Assembly (NCBI GenBank): GCA_017525525.1
Contig: JAFXSQ010000045.1
Location: forward strand, 1 to 59,804
DNA from: Lachnospiraceae bacterium
GTDB taxonomy: Bacteria > Bacillota > Clostridia > Lachnospirales > Lachnospiraceae
Direction: 5' to 3'
Length of the DNA: 59,804 nucleotides
Positions 14,698 through 23,840 of the stretch are shown here, piece after piece. Position 1 is the first letter of the stretch, and each line of letters opens with the position of its first letter. The notes under the pieces were generated by a model. That model had not been told where the DNA came from, did no database searches, and saw only the letters and a list, made by a program, of their open reading frames with translations. The translations under genes and the position numbers were made by a program.

Positions 14698-16239
14698 ATG
14701 ATTTACGTTATTTTCGCTATAATTCTCGTCGTTGCCTGCGTTGCTACATGGTTTGCGGCTGTCACATACAGGAAGAACGTTGCGGAAGCAAAGCTCGGCA
14801 AAGCAGAAGACAAGGCAAGGGAAATTATAGATGACGCTATAAAGTCAGCCGAGGCCAAGAAGCGCGAAATCCTCCTCGAAGCCAAAGAAGATGCGTTGAA
14901 GACAAAGAATGACATGGAAAAGGAAGTTAAGGACCGTCGTAATGAGGTTCAGCGCATGGAGAAGAGAGTACTCCAGAGGGAGGAAAACTTAGACAAGAAG
15001 ATTGAGGCTTGCGAGAAAAAGGAAGCTGAGCTCAGCAGTAAAGAAGATGAGCTTGCTAAGCGCAAGGAAGAGCTTTCGGATTTGGAAGTAAAACGTACTC
15101 AGGAACTCGAAAGGATATCGGGACTCACCTCTGAACAGGCAAAGGAATACTTATTAAGGACTGTTGAAGACGAAGTAAAACACGAAACTGCAGTCATGAT
15201 CAAAGAACTTGAAACCAGAGCGAAAGAAGAAGCAGACAAGAAGGCAAAGGAATATGTGGTAAGCGCTATACAGAAGTGCGCTGCGGATCAGGTATCCGAG
15301 ACAACCATATCACTTGTTCAGTTGCCTAACGATGAAATGAAGGGACGAATCATAGGCCGCGAGGGAAGGAATATAAAAGCCCTCGAAACCCTTACCGGTG
15401 TAGATCTTATCATAGATGATACTCCGGAGGCGGTACTGTTATCAAGCTTTGATCCGGTTCGCCGTGAGGTGGCAAGGATCGCGCTTGAGAAACTCATCTT
15501 AGATGGCAGGATACATCCTGCAAGAATTGAAGAGACAGTCGAGAAAGCGCAGAAGGAAGTTGAGAATGTTATGCGTGAAGCCGGTGAGGCAGCAATCCTT
15601 GAGGTTGGTGTTCACGGTATACATCCCGAGCTTGTCAGACTTCTTGGTAAGATGAAGTACAGGACAAGCTACGGTCAGAATGTATTAAAGCATTCAATAG
15701 AGGTAGCCCTGCTTTCCGGTCTGCTTGCCGGTGAGCTCGGATTAGACGTTCGTTTGGCTAAGCGTGCAGGTCTTCTGCACGATATTGGTAAATCACTTGA
15801 TCATGAGATGGAAGGATCGCATGTCCAGATAGGTGTGGATCTTTGTAGAAAGTACAAGGAGTCGGCTATTGTTATAAACGCCGTTGAAGCACACCACGGA
15901 GATGTTGAGCCGCAGAGCTTGATTGCATGCATAGTTCAGGCAGCTGATACTATTTCAGCCGCAAGACCGGGTGCAAGAAGAGAGACGTTGGAGACATATA
16001 CCACGAGATTAAAGTCGCTTGAGGAAATTGCAAACGGCTTCAAGGGAGTGGATAAGACCTTTGCTATTCAGGCAGGTAGAGAGATCCGTGTAATGGTAGT
16101 TCCTGAACAGGTAAGTGACGCAGACATGATACTTCTGGCAAGAGATATTTCAAAGCAGATTGAAAATGAGCTTGAATATCCCGGTCAGATTAAGGTCAAT
16201 GTCGTAAGAGAGTCACGGGTTATTGATTACGCGAAATAA
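14698..16239 (+). CDS. rny: Ribonuclease Y
   Basis: This is a 513-residue membrane-anchored endoribonuclease that initiates mRNA decay. Layout: an N-terminal TM helix (about 1-22), a long Lys/Glu coiled coil (about 25-150), a KH RNA-binding domain ([15 protein letters not shown]), and an HD phosphohydrolase domain with [10 protein letters not shown]. Start ATG 14698 is chosen with AGGAGG at 14681-14686; the in-frame GTG 14686 overlaps that site. It has its own promoter and ends in a strong terminator. Confidence 0.95.
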   Translation: MIYVIFAIILVVACVATWFAAVTYRKNVAEAKLGKAEDKAREIIDDAIKSAEAKKREILLEAKEDALKTKNDMEKEVKDRRNEVQRMEKRVLQREENLDKKIEACEKKEAELSSKEDELAKRKEELSDLEVKRTQELERISGLTSEQAKEYLLRTVEDEVKHETAVMIKELETRAKEEADKKAKEYVVSAIQKCAADQVSETTISLVQLPNDEMKGRIIGREGRNIKALETLTGVDLIIDDTPEAVLLSSFDPVRREVARIALEKLILDGRIHPARIEETVEKAQKEVENVMREAGEAAILEVGVHGIHPELVRLLGKMKYRTSYGQNVLKHSIEVALLSGLLAGELGLDVRLAKRAGLLHDIGKSLDHEMEGSHVQIGVDLCRKYKESAIVINAVEAHHGDVEPQSLIACIVQAADTISAARPGARRETLETYTTRLKSLEEIANGFKGVDKTFAIQAGREIRVMVVPEQVSDADMILLARDISKQIENELEYPGQIKVNVVRESRVIDYAK

Positions 16240-16245
16240 TCTTGA

Positions 16246-16273
16246 GGGATGCGGAACTACCGCATCCCTTTTC
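16246..16273 (+). terminator. rny terminator
   Basis: GGGATGCGG / CCGCATCCC, a 9-bp stem with a 5-base loop, followed by TTTTCT. Confidence 0.85.
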
Positions 16274-16294
16274 TAATTGTATGGAGGAAAGAAT

Positions 16295-16846
16295 ATGGTA
16301 GAGTTTAAGCGTGTTCGTCTTGAAAAAGCTTATGAATCAAGACTTGTCGAGGCTTATAAGGATTATCTTATCACTCCGGACGGCGAGGAGGTATGCTTTG
16401 ACCTTCTGCATCACAAGAGCGGAGGTGGTTCGGGAGCGCTCCTGGTTGATAAGGACGAGAATACATATCTTGTAAAGCTTTACAGGAATTCGGTTAATAA
16501 GGCAGTTTTGGAGATACCGGCCGGGGCATACAGCTTCATAGGCGAGTCAGGTGAAGTGTGCGCAATCAGAGAGGCTGAGGAGGAGACAGGGTATATTCCT
16601 CAGCGCATGATACATGTTTCCAACATGGTTTCTTCGATAGGCACGTATGATGAGACCACGGATGTATTTATTGGCCTTGATTTGAAGAAGGGTAAGCAGA
16701 AGCTTGATCCCACGGAGTATGTTGAGGTAATAAAGATGAGTATTGACGAAGCCTTTGCTTTGGTAGAGGACGGAACGATAATCGATTCCAAAACCGTTGC
16801 TGCGCTTTACGCATATAAGTATAAGAAGCTTAAGGGTGAGCTTTGA
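16295..16846 (+). CDS. Nudix hydrolase, ADP-ribose-pyrophosphatase-like
   Basis: This 183-residue protein has the Nudix helix REAEEETGY preceded by the GAYSFIGE segment. The glycine-to-glutamate spacing is one residue longer than in the classic GX5E pattern. The layout (N-terminal beta domain, VLEIPAGA before the box) matches ADP-ribose pyrophosphatases (NudF group), but the substrate cannot be fixed from sequence. ATG 16295 follows GGAGGAAAG; the in-frame TTG at 16277 overlaps that site and the terminator tail. Confidence 0.75.
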   Translation: MVEFKRVRLEKAYESRLVEAYKDYLITPDGEEVCFDLLHHKSGGGSGALLVDKDENTYLVKLYRNSVNKAVLEIPAGAYSFIGESGEVCAIREAEEETGYIPQRMIHVSNMVSSIGTYDETTDVFIGLDLKKGKQKLDPTEYVEVIKMSIDEAFALVEDGTIIDSKTVAALYAYKYKKLKGEL

Positions 16847-16918
16847 AAATAAGGGGTAGAAATAAGAAACTTAAAGTATTATAATTGGAATAGTTTATAT
16901 TCGGGGAGGAAAGAGAAG

Positions 16919-18622
16919 ATGTTTTGTAGTATTTGTGGTGCGCAGAATGCAGATGATGCAAGGTATTGCAGTGTTTGTGGTGCAGAACTGGCTGTTTCGG
17001 GCACCGTGCCGAACCCTTCGGAGTCGGATAATGATGATACGCCGACTGAGATACTTACCGGTCCCGATCCGGGGAATACCGCATTCGACAGCGGCAAGAC
17101 GGTTGCCTTTGGTTACGGCAGCAATAATGTCGGACAGCCGGGTACGCCTCAGGGGCAAACCGGGTATTTGAATGGGAATACGGGTTATCTTCAGGGACAG
17201 TCAGGGATGCTTCAGGGACAATCGGGTGTGATTCAGGGAGGTCCGTATAATCCGTCGTTTAACGGTCCGGGCAACAAGAAGAAGCCGTTCCCATGGCTCT
17301 ATGTGCTTGTCGGCGTGGCTGCACTTGCTGTAATCGCAGCAGTTGTCATTGTTATTCTTATGAACAAAAAGAATGGAGACAGCAGCGGAACTGAGGTTGC
17401 AGCTTCTACGGTGCAGACAACGGAAGCGGTATCTACTACTGAGGTAACCGAGAAAACTACCGAGAAGACCACCGAGAAGACGACTGAGGCAACTACTGAG
17501 GAAAAGGTTGCTGAGGCGCATGTTACATACAGGACTTATGTTCAGTCAAACGGATGGATGGACTGGGCCAAGGACGGCAAGGAAGCGGGCACGCAGGGAG
17601 AGTCTAAGCGCATAGAGGCTTTCCAGATGAAGCTCGAGGACTTAAAGCATGTTGACGGCGGAATCACATACAGAGCTTATGTTACCGATGAAGGCTGGCT
17701 TGACTGGGTAAGCAACACAGAGCAGGCAGGTAAGAAGGGTGAAGGAAAAAGCGTCGAGGCTATAGAGGTAAAGCTTACCGGAGAAGTGGCAGATTCCTTC
17801 GATGTATACTACTGTGTGTATGCGCAGGGACAGGGCTGGCTCGGCTGGGCAAAGAACGGTGAAACCGCTGGAACTAACGGCGGAAATAAGAGAGCGGAAT
17901 GCATAAAGATTCAGCTTGTGGACAAAAAGAAGGGTGAGGCGCCGAAGAGCGAAGGCGCTGCATTTGTAAAGATTGAAGAGAAGACTGAAGAGGAGAAGAA
18001 GGAAGGTTTAAGCCAGGAAGAGACGGTCGCGATGTATAAGGCTTATAGGGATGTATTAAATGCCGATGATACAAATAAGGCTGCAGGCGCAGGGGTTGCT
18101 TTGATGGATGTCACCGGAGATTCCGTTCCCGAGCTGATATATGAATCAATCGTTTCGGCTGATGATATCGGTATCAATATTGCAACCTTCTCGGATGGAG
18201 CGGTAAAGAACCTCTGTCAGCTTACAAGTAACAAAATGATGGCGGATTATTTTATCTTCACAAGGAAGGGAGAAAACACTCTATACCTGTGTCAGATGAA
18301 TAAGGCCAATATTATAGTGTTCTCATACAGCAGATTCCTCGTAAATGAAGCAGGAGGGTTAGGTACTGAAGTAATCCTCGGATCGGAAGCGGTGGATGGA
18401 CAGAGGGTATATCACGATAATTCCACCGGAACGATAGATGAAGCTGCATATAATAAGGCAGAGAGTGATCTTTTAGGTGGTATCGATAAGATAGTTACCC
18501 GCTCCGGAGATGACGAGGTTAAGCTTAACGACGGAACCGTTATCAAGATGTCGGGGTATGAGAATCTCGGCGGAACGGCAGAAGCTCTGACGAATTACTT
18601 AAGCTCCTTTATCGGAGAGTAA
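16919..18622 (+). CDS. Zinc-ribbon membrane protein with three ChW repeats
   Basis: This is a 567-residue protein. An N-terminal zinc ribbon (FCSICGAQN...YCSVCGAEL, residues 2-25) is cytosolic; a Gly/Gln-rich linker with NTGYLQGQSG-type repeats follows; one TM helix at about 124-146; a Thr/Glu-rich stalk; then three ChW (clostridial hydrophobic with conserved W) repeats at about 201-335, each with the pattern YR-x-YV..GW..W...G..AG..G..KR-x-EA-x-x-x-KL; and a C-terminal domain of unknown function (about 365-567, VALMDVTGDSVPELIY). The outer part probably binds envelope or host/substrate polymers. It shares the ChW repeats with the genes at 21378 and 23841. Confidence 0.7.
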   Translation: MFCSICGAQNADDARYCSVCGAELAVSGTVPNPSESDNDDTPTEILTGPDPGNTAFDSGKTVAFGYGSNNVGQPGTPQGQTGYLNGNTGYLQGQSGMLQGQSGVIQGGPYNPSFNGPGNKKKPFPWLYVLVGVAALAVIAAVVIVILMNKKNGDSSGTEVAASTVQTTEAVSTTEVTEKTTEKTTEKTTEATTEEKVAEAHVTYRTYVQSNGWMDWAKDGKEAGTQGESKRIEAFQMKLEDLKHVDGGITYRAYVTDEGWLDWVSNTEQAGKKGEGKSVEAIEVKLTGEVADSFDVYYCVYAQGQGWLGWAKNGETAGTNGGNKRAECIKIQLVDKKKGEAPKSEGAAFVKIEEKTEEEKKEGLSQEETVAMYKAYRDVLNADDTNKAAGAGVALMDVTGDSVPELIYESIVSADDIGINIATFSDGAVKNLCQLTSNKMMADYFIFTRKGENTLYLCQMNKANIIVFSYSRFLVNEAGGLGTEVILGSEAVDGQRVYHDNSTGTIDEAAYNKAESDLLGGIDKIVTRSGDDEVKLNDGTVIKMSGYENLGGTAEALTNYLSSFIGE

Positions 18623-18656
18623 CAGTTTACATAAATGTTAAGCATAATATGATAAA

Positions 18657-18690
18657 AGAACCGTATTTTGATAATACGGTTCTTTTTTTG
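18657..18690 (+). terminator. Terminator after the ChW membrane protein gene
   Basis: AGAACCGTATT / AATACGGTTCT, an 11-bp stem with a 5-base loop, followed by a T run (18683-18689). Confidence 0.85.
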
Positions 18691-18793
18691 CCTTGGCAAA
18701 TACCCTATATATAGACTGAAACTAACAAAAAAATCGATATATTGTACTATTACAAAAGAGTTACATTTTTGTTAAAAAAATCTTAAAAAGTAT

Positions 18794-18822
18794 TTGATTT
18801 TATGTAAATAAGATATTATAAT
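18794..18822 (+). promoter_or_regulatory. xerD promoter
   Basis: TTGATT (18794-18799), 17-bp spacer, TATAAT (18817-18822); the transcript would start about 25 bp before the ATG. Confidence 0.65.
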
Positions 18823-18854
18823 ATTCCTTGCTAAAACCATGAGTGAGGGTTCGT

Positions 18855-19745
18855 ATGAATGTATATGTAGAGCAATATGTTAATTATCTGAATACGGAGA
18901 AGAGGTCGAGCGCCAATACGGTGGCTTCCTATATCAGGGATTTAAACAAGTTGTTTGATTACCTGGGGGAGAAGGGAGCCGGAGACATAAATGATGTCAC
19001 TGAGTCGGATCTTACCTCTTATATCTTAAAGCTTGAGGAAACCGGCATGTCGCATGCCACGATTTCGAGGAGTATCTCATCTATCAAGTCGTTTTTTATG
19101 TACCTTTTCAGGAAGGGCGTAATACATGAGGATTTGACTGACAAGCTTAAGTCGCCTAAGGTTGAGAAAAAGGTACCGGATACCCTGTCCGTAAAAGAGA
19201 TAAACCTTCTGCTGGAGCAGCCGAAGGGCTCGGGCGCAAAGGAGGTCAGGGACAAGGCCATGCTGGAGCTTTTGTACGCCACGGGAATGAGAGTGTCGGA
19301 GCTTATATCAATTAAGGCAACTGATGTCAATCTGCAGTTTGGCTTCATTGTGTGCAAGGATGCCAACAAAGAGAGGGTAATTCCGATTGAGGAGATTGCC
19401 GAGGAAGCTTTGAAGAAATACATGGATGAAGTGAGAATGACTATATGCGGAGATTCGGAGTACCTGTTCGTGAACATGAAGGGACAGCCGATGTCGCGTC
19501 AGGGCTTCTGGAAGCTTATAAAGGCGTATGCTTTAAAGGCAGGCATAGATAAGGATATAACCCCGCACATGATAAGACATTCGTTTGCTTCGCATCTTGT
19601 GTCAAACGGAGCCGATTTAAAGGCGGTTCAGGAGATGCTCGGACATTCTGATATATCTACGACTCAGATATACCTTAGAAGTCGACAGAGCAGACTTAAA
19701 GAAGAGTATGAAAAGGCGCATCCGAGAGCAAGGATGAGAGCATAG
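18855..19745 (+). CDS. xerD: Site-specific tyrosine recombinase XerD
   Basis: This 296-residue protein has an N-terminal core-binding SAM-like domain (about 1-85) and the catalytic domain with all tyrosine-recombinase residues: R146 (TGMRVSEL), K172, H238-x2-R241 (HMIRHSF), H264 (LGHSDISTT) and Y273. It resolves chromosome dimers at dif. ATG 18855 is preferred over GTG 18843, which overlaps the ribosome site GTGAGGG. It is a stand-alone chromosomal gene, not adjacent to mobile cargo. Confidence 0.9.
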   Translation: MNVYVEQYVNYLNTEKRSSANTVASYIRDLNKLFDYLGEKGAGDINDVTESDLTSYILKLEETGMSHATISRSISSIKSFFMYLFRKGVIHEDLTDKLKSPKVEKKVPDTLSVKEINLLLEQPKGSGAKEVRDKAMLELLYATGMRVSELISIKATDVNLQFGFIVCKDANKERVIPIEEIAEEALKKYMDEVRMTICGDSEYLFVNMKGQPMSRQGFWKLIKAYALKAGIDKDITPHMIRHSFASHLVSNGADLKAVQEMLGHSDISTTQIYLRSRQSRLKEEYEKAHPRARMRA

Positions 19746-19767
19746 TGAGTATAACATAAAAAAGCAA

Positions 19768-19938
19768 GTGTCATCCTGAGTGATTGCGACGCAGACCTCA
19801 ATGCGAAGCGTTGAGGTGCCGGCCTTCGATGTCATAAGGAATCCACCGCAAGCGGTACCCCTTATGACGAAATGCGAGGGCTTGCGAAGCAACAGGAAGG
19901 ATCTTAATAAAGATTCTTCACTTCGTTCAGAATGACAC
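19768..19938. repeat. Composite GTGTCAT repeat with terminal inverted ends
   Basis: It begins GTGTCATCCTGAG and ends with the reverse complement, CTTCGTTCAGAATGACAC. Internal hairpins: CCTCAA/TTGAGG (about 19796-19816) and GTCATAAGG/CCTTATGAC (19829-19868). The 171-bp, MITE-like unit has no ORF and lies between the convergent xerD and aroC genes. Confidence 0.6.
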
Positions 19939-19956
19939 TTTTTTATGTACACGTTA

Positions 19957-20082
19957 GCGTAATGTAAATTGTCACTTCGTCGCGGACAGCGTAGCGATAA
20001 GTGAGACCGGAAATCTTTGATTTCCGTTGTCGAACTTATACAGAGTAGCAGGGCGCGACTTCGTCTGTCCTGCCGGATAGCA
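19957..20082. ncRNA. Structured intergenic element, copy D
   Basis: It begins GCGTAATGTAAATTG, a sequence shared with 22640-22654. GGACAG (19984-19989) pairs with CTGTCC (20065-20070); ATAAGT (19997-20002) with ACTTAT (20034-20039); and GGAAAT (20009-20014) with ATTTCC (20020-20025). The last two stems recur with changes at 37257-37298. Confidence 0.5.
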
Positions 20083-20085
20083 TAA

Positions 20086-21180
20086 TTAGTATATTTTCTT
20101 CATGTTCTCTATTTTAGCGCCCATATTCGAGAGCATAAGGTCAAGTATTGTAATGGCGCACATGCTCTCAACCACAACCACGGCGCGCGGACCGATTATC
20201 GGATCGTGGCGGCCCTTGATGGCAAGGGTTACATTTTCGTGATTTTGGTTGACGGTCTGCTGTTCACTGAAGATGGAAGGCGTGGGTTTGAAGGAGGCGC
20301 GAAGAACAAGCTTGCTTCCGTCGCTTATACCGCCTAAGGTTCCGCCTGAGTGGTTTGAAAGCTTTGTTACAACATTGCCGTCCGACGAGAACGGATCGTT
20401 GTTAAGAGAACCGCGGTTTCGCGCGGCCTCGGTACCGTCGCCTATCTCGACAGCCTTAACGGCGCCGATTGACATGACAGCCTGCGCAAGCCTGGCGTCG
20501 AGCTTGTCGAATACCGGATCGCCTATGCCGGCCGGAAGTCCGGTTACGATGCATTCGACGGAAGAGCCGACAGAGTCATACTCGGACATGATGTGCTTTA
20601 AGTAGTCGGAGGCTGCATTAGCGCAATCTGCGTCAGGCATGTAATGCGGATTTCGCATAATCTCGGCAGCATCGAACTTTTCGTAATCTATTGTAAGCTC
20701 TCCGATGGAGCGGGTGTAGGCAAGAAAGCTTATTCCAAATTCGGAGAGCGCCTTTTCGGCTATCGCGCCTGCGGCAACCCTTCCTATGGTCTCTCTTCCG
20801 GAGGAGCGTCCGCCTCCTCGGTAATCACGAAAACCGTATTTTTCATCAAAGGTGTAATCTGCGTGGCCGGGGCGGTAAGTGTAGGCTATCTCACCATAGT
20901 CTCCGGAGTGCTGGTCGGTGTTGCTGACCATGATTGAAATCGGTGTGCCTGTAGTTTTTCCTTCGAATACTCCCGAGAGTATGACGGCGGTGTCAGCTTC
21001 GTTTCTCTGAGTGGAGAAGCTGCTTTGTCCCGGCTTTCTCCTGTCCAAAAGCTTCTGTATATCGTCCTCGCATAGGGGCACGCCTGCGGGGCAGCCGTCT
21101 ATCACTGCTCCCAAGCCCTTACCGTGTGATTCTCCCCAGGTTGTAACTGTAAATATTTTTCCGAAAGATGATCCGGCCAT
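20086..21180 (-). CDS. aroC: Chorismate synthase
   Basis: This 364-residue enzyme converts EPSP to chorismate using reduced FMN, the last shared step of aromatic amino acid synthesis. Signatures: GESHGKGLGAVIDGCPAG near 16-33, RPGHADYTFDEKYGFRDYRGGGRSS region (His/Arg ligands) and RAVVVVESMCAI near the C-terminus. It is transcribed away from the ChW-transglutaminase gene; the 197-bp divergent region holds that gene's promoter. Confidence 0.95.
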   Translation of the reverse strand: MAGSSFGKIFTVTTWGESHGKGLGAVIDGCPAGVPLCEDDIQKLLDRRKPGQSSFSTQRNEADTAVILSGVFEGKTTGTPISIMVSNTDQHSGDYGEIAYTYRPGHADYTFDEKYGFRDYRGGGRSSGRETIGRVAAGAIAEKALSEFGISFLAYTRSIGELTIDYEKFDAAEIMRNPHYMPDADCANAASDYLKHIMSEYDSVGSSVECIVTGLPAGIGDPVFDKLDARLAQAVMSIGAVKAVEIGDGTEAARNRGSLNNDPFSSDGNVVTKLSNHSGGTLGGISDGSKLVLRASFKPTPSIFSEQQTVNQNHENVTLAIKGRHDPIIGPRAVVVVESMCAITILDLMLSNMGAKIENMKKIY

Positions 21181-21287
21181 TTTTATATCCCTTTCTTTTG
21201 TTATAGTGGATGTAAAACATCCCCATTATACTTATGTTTTGCAAAAAAATAAAGAAAAAAATTTTGATGAGAATAACACGAAAATAG

Positions 21288-21316
21288 TTGACAATAGTTT
21301 ACATAAGTGATATTGT
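21288..21316 (+). promoter_or_regulatory. Promoter of the ChW-transglutaminase gene
   Basis: TTGACA (21288-21293), 17-bp spacer, TATTGT (21311-21316). Confidence 0.6.
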
Positions 21317-21377
21317 TACGAAAGTGTTACAAAGAATGTTAAGAAAAGTAATAGAAATTCGGGAGATATATTAAGTT

Positions 21378-22571
21378 ATGAAAATCAAAAGATTAATAGC
21401 AAGTTTACTTGTGTTTGGAATGATACTCAGCGCATTTGTTGCAGGCGCTCCGGCGACGGACGCAAAGGCGGCAACATCGGTTGTGCCGGCTACTGTTAAT
21501 TATAAGGTTCATCAGCAGGGCTATGGATGGCTGCCCTTTGTTCAGAACGGTAAGCAATCAGGGAATATCGGCGTGAACAAGCGTATAGAGGCGCTTAGGC
21601 TTACGGTCACCTCAAAGCTTACGGGCAATATAAAGTACAGAGCTTACGTTCAGAAGCTTGGCTGGACCGCATGGGCGCAGAACGGCGCCATCGGAGGAAC
21701 TACAGGCCAGAAGCTTAGGATAGAAGCGTTACAGATCAAGATAACAGGACAGCTCCTTCAGAACTATGATGTGTACTACAGAGTGTATGTTGAGGGCGCA
21801 GGCTGGCTTGGTTGGGCCAAGAACGGAGAGAAGGCCGGTTCGGGCGGCGCTTCAAAGCGTATAGAGTCCCTTCAGGTAAAGCTTGTCAGAAAAGACGGCG
21901 GCGGTAAGAAGCCTGTGAACGGTTCCATAACAGAGCCGTATGTGACTAAGGAGTTTTTCACCAGAGAGGCAAGCGTGGAGGAGATGCTTAACGCCTATCC
22001 GCTTAATCCTCAGATCACACACGATGAGGTCCTCGATGCAAGGGTTAAGGAAATCCTTGATGAGGTCATCACAAGCAATATGACAACTTATGAGAAGCTT
22101 GCAGCAGCTTACAGCTGGATAGTTGATAATTCCGAGTACGGCGAGGGTACAATCTACTCATCCTATAACTGGAATAATTCTAAGATGAATTATTATACAA
22201 ACTATGATGCAATGGTTGTGAACGCAAGCTATTCAATCCTCTTCGAGGGTAAGGGAAGCTGTCATAATTATGCAGCGGCATTTGTTATACTTGCAAGAGC
22301 AATTGGAGTTGACGCATATTGGATAGACGGTAATCTAACATACAATGAGCATAAATGGGTATATGTGATGCTGAATGGAAAACCGTACTTCACGGATCCG
22401 CAGATTGGAGACAGCTGTGAGAGATACGCGATGATGAACAGGATGATGTTCTTCTTCCAGACTCCCGACAAGATAGGCAACGACGGTTATGAGAACTATT
22501 ACTATGATGAGAGCAAGATAGAAGAGTACATAAATAAGTTTGGCAATTTTGCAGCCTGGGCTGTATTATAA
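21378..22571 (+). CDS. Secreted ChW-repeat transglutaminase-like protein
   Basis: This is a 397-residue exported protein. Signal peptide 1-31 (cleavage likely after AKA). Three ChW repeats at about 41-170 (YK/YR-x-x-V-x-x-x-GW..W..NG...G..G...RIEALQ). C-terminal transglutaminase-like cysteine peptidase fold with the triad C295 (GKGSCHNYA), H325 (NEHKWVYV) and D340 (YFTDPQ). It may crosslink or cleave proteins at the cell surface; the substrate is unknown. It carries its own promoter and terminator. Confidence 0.8.
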   Translation: MKIKRLIASLLVFGMILSAFVAGAPATDAKAATSVVPATVNYKVHQQGYGWLPFVQNGKQSGNIGVNKRIEALRLTVTSKLTGNIKYRAYVQKLGWTAWAQNGAIGGTTGQKLRIEALQIKITGQLLQNYDVYYRVYVEGAGWLGWAKNGEKAGSGGASKRIESLQVKLVRKDGGGKKPVNGSITEPYVTKEFFTREASVEEMLNAYPLNPQITHDEVLDARVKEILDEVITSNMTTYEKLAAAYSWIVDNSEYGEGTIYSSYNWNNSKMNYYTNYDAMVVNASYSILFEGKGSCHNYAAAFVILARAIGVDAYWIDGNLTYNEHKWVYVMLNGKPYFTDPQIGDSCERYAMMNRMMFFFQTPDKIGNDGYENYYYDESKIEEYINKFGNFAAWAVL

Positions 22572-22582
22572 TTGATAATGAC

Positions 22583-22625
22583 AAAAAGAAGGAGATGCAT
22601 GATTTGAATGCATCTCCTTCTTTTT
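22583..22625 (+). terminator. Terminator after the transglutaminase gene
   Basis: AAAAAGAAGGAGATGCAT pairs fully with ATGCATCTCCTTCTTTTT (18 bp, 7-base loop) and ends in T5. Confidence 0.9.
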
Positions 22626-22639
22626 GCTTTTATGCGCGC

Positions 22640-22726
22640 GCGTAATGTAGATTGCCGCTTTGCGGCGCGCGTGCGGCAAAGCGATTAGGGCACGACTGCG
22701 TCTTCCCTAATCGATTGCATACCTTA
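22640..22726. ncRNA. Structured intergenic element, copy E
   Basis: It starts GCGTAATGTAGATTG and continues into GC-rich stems. GATTAGGG (22683-22690) pairs with CCCTAATC (22705-22712) around CACGACTGCGTCTT. This resembles the GGCGCGACTTCGTCTG loop at 20052-20067 in copy D. Confidence 0.45.
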
Positions 22727-22736
22727 TATGCATACC

Positions 22737-23360
22737 TTATCTGAAGGTGCGGAAAAGTCCTATAACCTTGCCGGCGATGGAAACCTTATCAACGATTATC
22801 GGTTCCATGTAATCATTCTCCGGCTGCAGACGGTAGTGTCCGTTCTCCTTGAAGAATCTCTTGACTGTGGCTCCGTCTTCTACCAGGGCAACAACTATCT
22901 CTGAGTTGGAAGCAGTATCGCTTTCCTCAACCATAACCAGATCTCCGTCATAGATGCCGACATTTACCATGCTGTCACCGCGCACTTTAAGCATAAAGGT
23001 ATTCTTGCCATTGGACTTTAGGTATTCCGGCGGAACCGGAAAGTAGCCTTCGATGTTCTGTTCGGCAAAGAGCGGTTCGCCTGCTGCGACATTGCCCAAA
23101 ATGGGAACATTCACAAGCTCTCTTCTGGGAAGATTAAACTGGTCGTCTAAAATCTCGATAGCTCTGGGCTTGGTCGGGTCTCTCCTGATAAAGCCTTTTT
23201 CCTCAAGTGTTGAAAGATGTGCATGCACGGATGAGGTGGACTTTAGGTTGACAGCCTCGCATATCTCTCTGACTGCGGGCGGATAGCCCTTTGCAATTAT
23301 ATTATCGCGGATGTATTCAAGTATTTCCTGCTGCTTTGCGGTAAGCTTATTACCTGCCAT
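22737..23360 (-). CDS. lexA: SOS repressor LexA
   Basis: This 207-residue repressor has a winged-helix N-terminal domain (about 1-65), cleavage site A93-G94 (GNVAAGEP) and the Ser130/Lys167 dyad (RGDSM, ATVKRF). RecA filaments stimulate self-cleavage, which releases recA and lexA. It is a typical length for Firmicutes. The upstream region holds two degenerate LexA boxes around its own promoter, so it is autoregulated. It is transcribed away from the GIY-YIG gene. Confidence 0.95.
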   Translation of the reverse strand: MAGNKLTAKQQEILEYIRDNIIAKGYPPAVREICEAVNLKSTSSVHAHLSTLEEKGFIRRDPTKPRAIEILDDQFNLPRRELVNVPILGNVAAGEPLFAEQNIEGYFPVPPEYLKSNGKNTFMLKVRGDSMVNVGIYDGDLVMVEESDTASNSEIVVALVEDGATVKRFFKENGHYRLQPENDYMEPIIVDKVSIAGKVIGLFRTFR

Positions 23361-23396
23361 AGCGCGCCCTCCTTTTGTTGAAATATGAATAATCGA

Positions 23397-23450
23397 AAAA
23401 CGTTTGTTCTATAATATCATACATTTCGACAAAATGCAAACAAATGTTCA
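23397..23450 (-). promoter_or_regulatory. lexA promoter with two SOS boxes
   Basis: On the minus strand, TTGCAT, a 17-bp spacer and TATTAT form the promoter. One LexA-like box, TGAAC-ATTT-GTTTG (23437-23450), lies at the -35; a weaker one, AGAAC-AAAC-GTTTT (23397-23410), lies just downstream of the -10. Confidence 0.6.
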
Positions 23451-23516
23451 TGAAAAAACGGAAAATAATAATTGAAAAACAGAATGAAAAATGGCGTGAA
23501 AAATAATATGAAAAAG

Positions 23517-23546
23517 TTGGAAAAAAGTGTTCTGGTGTGGTATAAT
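23517..23546 (+). promoter_or_regulatory. Promoter of the GIY-YIG gene
   Basis: TTGGAA (23517-23522), 18-bp spacer, extended -10 TGG-TATAAT (TATAAT 23541-23546). Confidence 0.55.
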
Positions 23547-23588
23547 ACCTAAGCCTATGTTTTGTAATAAGTATTACGGGAGTTCATT

Positions 23589-23837
23589 ATGAATTACACT
23601 TACCTTGTTGAATGCGCGGACAAAACCTTGTATTGCGGCTGGACGAATGATCTTGATAAGAGGATGAAGGCTCACAATGAAGGTAAGGGCGCGAAGTACA
23701 CAAGAAGCAGGCTTCCCGTAAAGCTGGTGTACTATGAGGCATTTGACACAAAGGAGAAGGCTATGAGCAGGGAGTGGCAGATAAAGCATCTGTCACGTGA
23801 AGAGAAGCTCAAGCTGGCAGAAGAATCGGAGGGGTAG
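23589..23837 (+). CDS. GIY-YIG domain protein (YhbQ/UvrC-like)
   Basis: This 82-residue single-domain protein matches the GIY-YIG nuclease core of the small YhbQ/URI group: [19 protein letters not shown] then [28 protein letters not shown]. The usual GIY/YIG triplets read TYL and YCG. The conserved Arg in the KR region and a Glu in AMSREWQIK, the metal-binding position, are kept. These proteins are thought to cut branched or damaged DNA. It ends 3 bases before the next gene, so it is co-transcribed with a secreted ChW protein. Confidence 0.8.
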   Translation: MNYTYLVECADKTLYCGWTNDLDKRMKAHNEGKGAKYTRSRLPVKLVYYEAFDTKEKAMSREWQIKHLSREEKLKLAEESEG

Positions 23838-23840
23838 TTT

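Noticed and set aside
16256-16275. Riboswitch before the Nudix gene
   Set aside because: The only structure is a short stem with a T run, best explained as the rny terminator.
18855-19745. Integrase of a mobile element
   Set aside because: Length, residues and lack of adjacent cargo or att repeats fit chromosomal XerD.
19617-19952. Minus-strand ORF of 111 codons after xerD
   Set aside because: Runs through the composite repeat and into xerD antisense; HSERSEESLLRS-type peptides are the usual chance translation of this repeat.
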